This document shows positions 1-4,910 of a stretch of DNA of 9,457 nt, one piece after another. How positions within the stretch are numbered: the stretch's first letter is position 1; each line of letters opens with the position of its first letter. The stretch is from Bacillota bacterium. Its GTDB lineage: Bacteria; Bacillota; Clostridia; Oscillospirales; JAKOTC01. Below the pieces are notes generated by a model. It did no database searches. It saw only the letters and a program-made list of their open reading frames with translations, and was not told the origin of the DNA. The translations under genes and the position numbers were made by a program. The stretch is taken from assembly GCA_029776465.1 (NCBI GenBank), contig JAKOTC010000284.1, forward strand, positions 1 through 9,457, written 5' to 3'.

Positions 1-58
1 TATCATTCCAAAAGATCTTCACATCTGTAACCGATCTTGTGTTTTGAACCTCCAAAAA

Positions 59-86
59 CCCCTTTATCCCCCATGGGATAAAGGGG
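59..86. terminator. Intrinsic terminator, probably bidirectional
   Basis: A perfect 12-bp stem (59-70 with 75-86) closes a 4-nt CCAT loop. On the plus strand it is followed by CATTTTGATTT. On the minus strand the stem runs straight into TTTTT. It can therefore end a plus-strand gene lying left of the window, or back up the glycoside hydrolase terminator at 137-160. Bases 1-58 hold no gene that I can see. Confidence 0.75.
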
Positions 87-130
87 CATTTTGATTTGCA
101 AATAAAGCGTCGGCAACCGCTTCAACAGAA

Positions 131-160
131 AACGAAAAGGGCTTGCAATCGCAAGCCCTT
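131..160 (-). terminator. Intrinsic terminator of the GH95-like gene
   Basis: A perfect 10-bp stem (AAGGGCTTGC, 137-146, pairs with 151-160) has a 4-nt loop. On the minus strand it starts 3 nt after the TAA stop of the glycoside hydrolase (164-166) and is followed by TTTTCGTTTTC. This is a normal transcript end for that gene, so the downstream part of the split gene still has a conventional 3' end. Confidence 0.85.
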
Positions 161-163
161 ATT

Positions 164-1615
164 TTATCGCATCCGGCTTTTTATTTCCCAATAGGTCACT
201 CCCTTGGGCGCAAGACATATCCGCTCCCCTTTACCGGTGGGCAGATCAAACTCCTCTCCGGACAGAATCTCTGCCTCTTCCCCGTTTCTATAGCAGACCA
301 CTTCCCTGTCCGGCCAGGGGTTCACCAGCTTCAGGATTTCACCCCGGTTGCTGAGGATTCCTATGTATTGCACTTGGTTGTTCAACAGTTGGCTGGAAAC
401 CAAAAAATTGCCGTAGATCAACAGATTTCCGAATTTGGCGGGCATATTCTTCGGCCAGTTTGCAAACAGTTTCACTTTTCCCTGGAAATACTGGCAAAGC
501 ATCTCCACCAGCGTGGCCGGAACCGTGTTAAAGTTCTCGATGCCGCCCCCGCCGAAGGTATAGGTCAGGTTGGTGTTGGTTTTGGTTTGAATCATATGGG
601 TCATCTGTTCCAGAATCTCCGCGGGATCATGGCCCACCCGGGCGGCGGAGGGATAGAAAAAACAGGTCATATTGTCGTCCGTCCACCTGGCCTGCTGAGC
701 GACCGTTTCCCGCGCGACGGTTAGCAACTCCGGGTCGCTAAATAACCCGATCTGGCTTCCCGGATACATCAAAGCCATTTCAGGAATGGCGCAGCAGCTG
801 CTCCAAACCGAGAAATCCTCGTCATATCCGCATTCTCTCGACCATGCCGCCGAAGTGCCGGACTCCTGATTGCGGAAGACGGTCCGGCCGTTGCGGGTGA
901 AGGTGGGAAACCGGCTCAGTTTCTCCAGCCTCTCCTGCCAGACGGGGCGCAGTTCCAAGTCCACCCCAAGTGCCTGGCTGATATCTATTAAGGCTTGAAA
1001 CAACAGCCGCAGACACCCCAGGGAGGTAAGGGGGTTGGTTTGGGGAAGGATGTTCACCGGACCCTCGTGGACATAATCATTTTCAATGACATAACGGGTT
1101 CCGTCCCATTTGAGATCATCCACCCAGAATTCCCCCAGGCCTTTCAAAAACTCCGGGTAGATAAGCCGTGCATACTCCAGGTCCCGGGTGTGGTAATACC
1201 GCAGAATCATGTGGGTGGCGGCCAGGATGCCGTTGGATTTCTGGCACATAAAGCAATCCCGGTTCAGATTGTCCAGCCCTGTCCAGCGGCGGGCGCTGAA
1301 CATGGAGCGCCTGGGGTATGCTTCGAAATAAAGCCCTTGAAAGCCGTGAGCCTCTGCGTTTTTCTTGGCCTGGGGGATCCAGTCGAGGATCTGCTGCTCA
1401 TAGCTATCGGCCAGATCAAGATGATTGGTGGGCACCAGACAATAATAGGGCGCCTGATAATTGTAATTGATGGGCGCAATCCCGGCCCAGGCCGGGTTTT
1501 TCAGCACCCATCCGCCATATAGGCCCGGAGCGTATTCCCCCTTTCTCATACAGCTGGCCAGATAATAAAGGGAAAAATAAAATTGCTTCTCGATGGTTTT
1601 ATTGGGTATTTCCAC
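164..1615 (-). CDS. GH95-like glycoside hydrolase, C-terminal part (catalytic region) after an in-frame TAG
   Basis: This is the second part of a gene whose first part is 1637-2401 in the same frame. The whole reading is 745 codons, near the usual size of the GH95 (alpha-L-fucosidase-type) and related (alpha/alpha)6-barrel families. Visible family features include the helix after the HxxWW..FW segment (QFYFSLYYLASC), the barrel stretch APINYNYQAPYY, HEG with conserved acids nearby, the Gly-rich GGGGIENFN segment (about residues 617-625 of the full reading) and a C-terminal beta-sandwich region ending in LVNPWP. The likely role is hydrolysis of a glycan side chain; the true substrate cannot be read from sequence. 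No secretion signal is seen in the full protein, so it is probably cytoplasmic and acts on imported oligosaccharides. The GTG at 1615 is only a possible restart: GGAG lies 10 nt before it. No second stop or frameshift is seen through to TAA. Family confidence is fair, substrate unknown. Confidence 0.75.
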   Translation of the reverse strand: MEIPNKTIEKQFYFSLYYLASCMRKGEYAPGLYGGWVLKNPAWAGIAPINYNYQAPYYCLVPTNHLDLADSYEQQILDWIPQAKKNAEAHGFQGLYFEAYPRRSMFSARRWTGLDNLNRDCFMCQKSNGILAATHMILRYYHTRDLEYARLIYPEFLKGLGEFWVDDLKWDGTRYVIENDYVHEGPVNILPQTNPLTSLGCLRLLFQALIDISQALGVDLELRPVWQERLEKLSRFPTFTRNGRTVFRNQESGTSAAWSRECGYDEDFSVWSSCCAIPEMALMYPGSQIGLFSDPELLTVARETVAQQARWTDDNMTCFFYPSAARVGHDPAEILEQMTHMIQTKTNTNLTYTFGGGGIENFNTVPATLVEMLCQYFQGKVKLFANWPKNMPAKFGNLLIYGNFLVSSQLLNNQVQYIGILSNRGEILKLVNPWPDREVVCYRNGEEAEILSGEEFDLPTGKGERICLAPKGVTYWEIKSRMR

Positions 1616-1618
1616 AAA

Positions 1619-1639
1619 GGATTTGCTCCAGAAATCCTA
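1619..1639 (-). other. In-frame amber codon plus adjacent hairpin in the GH95-like gene
   Basis: The minus-strand codons run CAT GAA AAC TGG TGG TAG GAT TTC TGG AGC (H E N W W stop D F W S), with TAG at 1639-1637, codon 255. The frame is the same on both sides. The G of the TAG begins a 6-bp perfect stem, GGATTT (1637-1632) with AAATCC (1624-1619), around a 7-nt loop CTGGAGC. The loop carries GGAG, which also sits 10 nt before a GTG at 1615. In relatives this residue lies between WW and FW and is, as I recall the family, variable and often charged, so a sense codon one base away (AAG, CAG, GAG or TGG) is the likely ancestor. The hairpin is short and AT-rich and may be chance. Confidence 0.7.
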
Positions 1640-2401
1640 CCACCAGTTTTCATGGGCCACATCGAACACGTCCACTTTGCCCGGTGTCATCTTCTCTGCA
1701 TTTTTGACCGCTTGAGTTTTATAATCCGCGCTGTCCAGATTGCTCATCATGCTGACGACCAGGGTCACCTCATCCTTCGGCCGAAGCGTAAAGGCCAGTT
1801 CATGGTTTTCGCAGACGGACTGGCCGCCCACCAATCTTGCCGCGCACCGAACCTTTACCGTTTCCTCTCCGTCGACGCTCTCCGCTTCGTCCGCGCTGAC
1901 ATCCTGAATCAACAGGTCTTTTTCATTAAAAAGAATGGCAGGCGCCTTGTTTTCCCTGCCCGGCTGAAAGGTCACCGCCGCTTCCAGTTCCCCTTCCCCG
2001 GCCATCCACATCCGGATAAAAAGCAGGTTGGAAGTTGTATCGGTGGCCTGTATCCAGCTTGTCAGGGCGAGGACCCTTGTTCCCTTTTGAAAGGTCATCC
2101 GCACCTTGCCGGAAGAGATCATCTGCCGGGCATGGTAGGAGGCTCCCTCCATCTGGGGGAAGGAGAGAATCAGCCTGGACATCGCCTTCTGGGCGCCTTC
2201 GGAGAGGGAGATAAACTCACTCTTACCCAGATAAAAATGAAGACTGTCCGGCGTTCCGCCAATGACGACCCCCACGTCTCCGTTGCCTATCATGGGGGCG
2301 TCGGAGAACATTTGGGTATCCGTATTTTTCGGGGGTTCTGTCCAGTTAGCCGCATACCGTCCCACAACCCTTAGCGCATTCAGCTGGATTGAACACTCCA
2401 T
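1637..2401 (-). CDS. GH95-like glycoside hydrolase, N-terminal part, ending at an in-frame TAG
   Basis: This encodes 254 residues up to TAG. It has the N-terminal beta-sandwich of GH95-like enzymes: the MIGNGDVGVVIGGTPDSLHFYLGKSEF segment matches the family's typical 'GNG..G..v.G....d.l.f.l.k..f' opening. It ends in HENWW, normally the start of the conserved linker helix HxxWWxxFW; reading on past the TAG gives DFWSKSFVEIPN and then the catalytic part. The start is ATG 2401, preceded at 6 nt by AGGTGG (2408-2413). A TTG at 2431 is in frame but has no good ribosome site. The promoter is at 2447-2474. Alone, this part lacks the catalytic barrel and is unlikely to be an active enzyme. Either the gene is freshly broken, the stop is read through, or the base is a sequencing error. 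Confidence 0.75.
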   Translation of the reverse strand: MECSIQLNALRVVGRYAANWTEPPKNTDTQMFSDAPMIGNGDVGVVIGGTPDSLHFYLGKSEFISLSEGAQKAMSRLILSFPQMEGASYHARQMISSGKVRMTFQKGTRVLALTSWIQATDTTSNLLFIRMWMAGEGELEAAVTFQPGRENKAPAILFNEKDLLIQDVSADEAESVDGEETVKVRCAARLVGGQSVCENHELAFTLRPKDEVTLVVSMMSNLDSADYKTQAVKNAEKMTPGKVDVFDVAHENWW

Positions 2402-2446
2402 AAAAACCCACCTGCCTTCCAAATTCGTCAAAATAATACCAATCTT

Positions 2447-2474
2447 ATTGTAACATCCTCTGCGAAAATAGCAA
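2447..2474 (-). promoter_or_regulatory. Sigma-A-type promoter of the GH95-like gene
   Basis: Minus strand: -35 TTGCTA (2474-2469), 16-bp spacer, -10 TACAAT (2452-2447). Transcription should start near 2440, giving a leader of about 40 nt with the AGGTGG ribosome site at 2413-2408. The gene is therefore transcribed alone, separate from the lgt-like unit upstream. Confidence 0.6.
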
Positions 2475-2500
2475 TAGCGGATTTCAAAAAGTCTTACACA

Positions 2501-2528
2501 TAAAAAGCACCTCGCTGTGAGGTGCTTT
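2501..2528 (-). terminator. Intrinsic terminator of the DUF4064/lgt-like unit
   Basis: A 10-bp perfect stem, AAAGCACCTC (2504-2513) with GAGGTGCTTT (2519-2528), has a 5-nt loop. On the minus strand it is followed by a TTTTTATG tract. The stem begins inside the TAA stop codon of the lgt-like gene (2529-2527), so the coding end and the terminator overlap. Confidence 0.85.
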
Positions 2529-3288
2529 ACTTTTGAAATCGCCGGCCTTTATTGCGGCAGGGGATTTTTCTTTCCCGAATGAGCGTCAGGGGTGTGCCTG
2601 CGATGATCAGCAAAACGGAGATCCATTGGGAAGGGCTGAGCCCCCATGAAAGCCCCCGGTCATCCCCCCGGAGAAATTCAATAAAAAACCGGAACAAGCC
2701 GTAAAACAGCAAATACCTCTGCAGGGCATTGGAAACATTTTTTCTAGAGTATAGAAAGAGCAAAAACAAAAACGCGCTGTCATACAGCTGGGTAGGGTAG
2801 GCCCGAACCCAGCTTCCCCCGATGGGATAGGGCAATCCCAGCACGCCGTCGGTCGGTTTTCCATAGCAGCAGCCGCCCAAAAAGCAGCCGATTCTTCCAA
2901 TGGCATGCCCAAGCATGAGGCATACCGAAAGAATATCCAGCAGCGTAAAGGTCAAACGCCCCTTTCTCCCGATGAGGTAACATCCCGGAACCGCAGCCAG
3001 AAGACCGCCCAATAGGCCGCCGTAAAATGTAAAACCCGAAACAAAACCGGAGGGAGAGGAAAAATCCCATTGGTGATGTTCGAAGTTATTCAGCAGGACA
3101 GACCAAAGGGCTGCCGAAAGAAGCGTCAGCGCAATCACAGCAGCCATGTTCTCCGTCTCTGCCCGGGGGACGCTCTGCTTTTTACAAAGGGAATAAAAGG
3201 TGAGAATTGCTGCAATCAGAGCAATTCCCACCATCACATTATAGGTCGAGACCGATTCGCTGTCTGTGATCTCTATGAGCGGAAACAT
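2527..3288 (-). CDS. Lgt-family (prolipoprotein diacylglyceryl transferase-like) membrane protein, divergent paralogue
   Basis: This is a 253-residue polytopic membrane protein of the Lgt family (PF01790-like). Lgt moves diacylglyceryl from phosphatidylglycerol to the lipobox cysteine. Visible family landmarks are FYGGLLGG (residues 88-95), HAIGRIGCFLGGCCYGKP (128-145, with the GRIG arginine R132), YPTQLYDS and RFFIEFLRGDDRG. Two departures matter. Lgt normally has FHGG with an essential His (H103 in E. coli), here Tyr89. The normal GRIGNFINGE is here GRIGCFLGGCCYG. I recall this FYGG/GCCYG form as a recurring clostridial subgroup; its substrate may differ, so I give no lgt symbol. The start is ATG 3288, 5 nt after the stop of the gene in front. 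The open frame continues upstream but only as the alternate frame of that gene. The ribosome site (GAGACGGA) is weak, suggesting coupled translation. The gene ends in the terminator at 2504-2528. Confidence 0.75.
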   Translation of the reverse strand: MFPLIEITDSESVSTYNVMVGIALIAAILTFYSLCKKQSVPRAETENMAAVIALTLLSAALWSVLLNNFEHHQWDFSSPSGFVSGFTFYGGLLGGLLAAVPGCYLIGRKGRLTFTLLDILSVCLMLGHAIGRIGCFLGGCCYGKPTDGVLGLPYPIGGSWVRAYPTQLYDSAFLFLLFLYSRKNVSNALQRYLLFYGLFRFFIEFLRGDDRGLSWGLSPSQWISVLLIIAGTPLTLIRERKIPCRNKGRRFQK

Positions 3289-3293
3289 ATCGG

Positions 3294-3668
3294 TCAGTCC
3301 GTCTCTTTTTTCTGAACAATGGCGAAAATACCGCCAATGATGAATAAAATCACGGTGACAAGATTGAGAAAGCTGAAGGTGACCAGGGTGATGCAAACCA
3401 ATACGGCCGCCACCAGCATCAAGATTCCGGAAACCAGGGGCATCTTTTTTGCCAGTATGCCGAAAACCAGACCCAAAATGCTCCCCAATAAACCCAGATA
3501 CATAAAGGTGTTGCCGGCCGCTGTGGCAGAGGCCTCGGTGGCCGCTTCGGAAAGGCTGCTCAATCCGGCCGCGCAGGCGCCTGCGCAAACCGACCCGGGC
3601 AGTCCAAGAACGCCGCCGATGATGCCAAGAATCATGGGAACGTGGGAGGTTCCCCTTACTTTTGCCAT
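3294..3668 (-). CDS. DUF4064-like small four-helix membrane protein
   Basis: This 124-residue hydrophobic protein has four likely membrane segments: VPMILGIIGGVLGLPGSVCAG, TFMYLGLLGSILGLVFGIL, LVSGILMLVAAVLVCITLV and LVTVILFIIGGIFAIV. It ends in a short charged tail, QKKETD. The Gly-rich first helix and the pairing of helices resemble DUF4064; no catalytic residues are evident and the function is unknown. The start is ATG 3668, with a strong GGGAGGAATTT ribosome site directly upstream, preferred over ATG 3710, which lacks one. It is the first gene of a two-gene unit: its TGA (3296-3294) is followed after 5 nt by the ATG of the Lgt-family gene, suggesting shared expression and perhaps a shared membrane role. 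Confidence 0.7.
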   Translation of the reverse strand: MAKVRGTSHVPMILGIIGGVLGLPGSVCAGACAAGLSSLSEAATEASATAAGNTFMYLGLLGSILGLVFGILAKKMPLVSGILMLVAAVLVCITLVTFSFLNLVTVILFIIGGIFAIVQKKETD

Positions 3669-3692
3669 AAATTCCTCCCATAACGTAACATG

Positions 3693-3748
3693 AATCTGTT
3701 TCCATTTCAACCATGGTGCAACAGATTGCTTTATTAGAATTTTGTCAA
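3693..3748 (-). promoter_or_regulatory. Candidate promoter and inverted repeat before the DUF4064/lgt-like unit
   Basis: The 90-bp gap between the radical SAM stop and the DUF4064-like start contains a consensus -35 TTGACA (minus strand, 3748-3743). The hexamer 17 bp on is TCTGTT, a poor -10. That hexamer lies inside an 8-bp inverted repeat, AATCTGTT (3693-3700) with AACAGATT (3720-3727), around 19 nt. The repeat has no T-tract, so it looks more like an operator or leader structure than a terminator. No clear terminator is seen after the radical SAM gene, so read-through into this unit is possible. Confidence 0.35.
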
Positions 3749-3758
3749 TCGGCTTAAA

Positions 3759-4670
3759 TTATACCCCTTCATGATTAAATTCCGGAATAAAGCTTTCCGA
3801 AGCGGTTTCCCCTTCCTGAATAAAGCCGTTCTCCACTCCGAGGGAAAGAGCGTAATCCACCAGCTCGTCATATTCTTCATCGGTTATTTTTCGGTTCAGT
3901 TCGGGGTATCGCCGGGTAATCTCCGGGGTATTCATGGGCGTGTACTGATTCATGATGCTGATATAAATTTTGTTGCCATAGGTTTCGAAGAGAGTTCGGA
4001 TCACCGCCTTGGAATCCTCCAGACAGCCCGGCAGGGCCAAATGTCGGACAATGACCCCTTTTCGCATGATACCCTCCTCATCCAGAACCGGCTCGCCCAC
4101 CTGGCGCACCATTTCGGCAATGGCTTGGGAGGCAACCTCAAAATAGTCTCCGCAGCGGGAATAGCGGGCTGCGATCTGAGAGGAGCGGTATTTCATATCC
4201 GGCAGATAAATGTCCACAAGCCCCTCCAGAAGACGGAGGGTTTCCACCTTTTCATATCCGCCGCAGTTGTAAACAATGGGGAGAAGAAGACCGTTTTCTC
4301 GAGCTATGCCAATGGCTTCGACAATCTGGGGAGTAAAATGGCCGGGAGTGACCAGGTTGATATTATGCGCCTGCTTTTCCTGCAGCTCAAGAAAGATGTC
4401 GGCCAGCCGCCGGACGGTGATTTCTTTTCCCGCCAAGCCTTTGGCGATAGAACGGTTCTGACAGTAGACACAGCCCACGCCGCAGCCGGAGAAAAACACC
4501 GTTCCGGAGCCCCGGTCGCCCGAAAGGCAGGGTTCCTCCCAAAAATGGAGCGCCGCCCGGGCCACCACCGGCCGGTCGGTCTGGCCGCAGACGCCGGTCT
4601 GCCCGGCGGTTCTGTCCACACGGCAGTTGCGGGGGCAGAGGGTGCAGTTGCTTAAAAGGAATTGATCCAT
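3759..4670 (-). CDS. Radical SAM protein, PflX/COG1313 type (pyruvate formate-lyase activase-like)
   Basis: This 303-residue protein has a radical SAM site, FFSGCGVGCVYCQN, giving C63-x3-C67-x2-C70 for the [4Fe-4S] cluster that cleaves S-adenosylmethionine. The N-terminus has a second cysteine set, CTLCPRNC (C9, C12, C16) and GVCGQ (C28), typical of the COG1313 group annotated as PflA/PflX-like and possibly a second metal site. Later barrel segments include NINLVTPGHF, PIVYNCGGYE, DIYLPDMKYR and VIVRHLALPG. The family's target is not established, and no glycyl-radical enzyme lies in the window, so a specific activase role is not supported. The start is ATG 4670, with AAGGA 8-9 nt before it. 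The promoter is at 4751-4779. It is divergent from the collagen gene. Confidence 0.85.
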   Translation of the reverse strand: MDQFLLSNCTLCPRNCRVDRTAGQTGVCGQTDRPVVARAALHFWEEPCLSGDRGSGTVFFSGCGVGCVYCQNRSIAKGLAGKEITVRRLADIFLELQEKQAHNINLVTPGHFTPQIVEAIGIARENGLLLPIVYNCGGYEKVETLRLLEGLVDIYLPDMKYRSSQIAARYSRCGDYFEVASQAIAEMVRQVGEPVLDEEGIMRKGVIVRHLALPGCLEDSKAVIRTLFETYGNKIYISIMNQYTPMNTPEITRRYPELNRKITDEEYDELVDYALSLGVENGFIQEGETASESFIPEFNHEGV

Positions 4671-4750
4671 GACTGTTATCCTTCATTCTGATATTGACTT
4701 CCGGCCACCGGCTTTCGCCCGATATGCCGGCAAAGGTTCCGAATGACTGT

Positions 4751-4779
4751 ATTGTATTCCATTTCCTCATAAAATGCAA
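4751..4779 (-). promoter_or_regulatory. Sigma-A-type promoter of the radical SAM gene
   Basis: Minus strand: -35 TTGCAT (4779-4774), 17-bp spacer, -10 TACAAT (4756-4751). The predicted start is near 4744, giving a leader of about 75 nt to ATG 4670. The spacer is ideal and both boxes match four or five of six consensus bases. Confidence 0.65.
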
Positions 4780-4814
4780 TGCCGTTGCCGAACTTCCAGT
4801 AACCAAGTGTCTTT

Positions 4815-4838
4815 TGTCACATACAATGTAAAGTGACA
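4815..4838. promoter_or_regulatory. 24-bp dyad overlapping a CATACAAT element in the divergent intergenic region
   Basis: The outer arms TGTCAC (4815-4820) and GTGACA (4833-4838) enclose an inner palindrome TACA-A-TGTA (4822-4830), with both centres within half a base of each other. This is the form of a binding site for a dimeric regulator. It overlaps CATACAAT (4820-4827), which matches the Bacillus sigma-E -10 consensus and nearly the sigma-K one. No convincing -35 is visible. It lies 35 bp upstream of the radical SAM -35 box and about 75 bp before the collagen GTG, so it could act on either gene. The regulator is unknown. Confidence 0.45.
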
Positions 4839-4855
4839 GCATGCTACATAAAAAG

Positions 4856-4879
4856 GAGCAGTATGCCAGGTTACTGCTC
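4856..4879 (+). promoter_or_regulatory. Leader hairpin before the collagen-like gene
   Basis: GAGCAGT (4856-4862) pairs perfectly with ACTGCTC (4873-4879) around a 10-nt loop. The stem takes up part of an AAAAAGGAG ribosome site and the loop begins with an in-frame ATG (4863). Folding would hide that start and leave the GTG at 4911 with its own AAAGGGGG site. No T-tract follows, so it is not an obvious terminator. Confidence 0.4.
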
Positions 4880-4910
4880 AAATGAATCAACTTTTAAAGG
4901 GGGTAGCCAT

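Noticed and set aside
1..58. Possible coding end or small RNA at the left edge
   Set aside because: Too short to judge; no start, stop context or structure beyond the terminator at 59-86.
143..724. Plus-strand open frames across the glycoside hydrolase (143-724, 995-1522, 1583-2374)
   Set aside because: They are antisense shadows of the minus-strand GH95-like gene, with no family resemblance, and the first begins inside its terminator.
3289..3714. Upstream extension of the Lgt-family frame to 3714
   Set aside because: That part lies wholly in the alternate frame of the DUF4064-like gene, has no hydrophobic or Lgt-like sequence, and an ATG at 3288 fits the family start.
4833..4910. Start of the collagen-like protein at 4833 or 4863
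   Set aside because: 4833 has no ribosome site and lies in the dyad. 4863 has a site only 4 nt away and inside a hairpin. GTG 4911 has the best spacing and begins directly with the folded domain.
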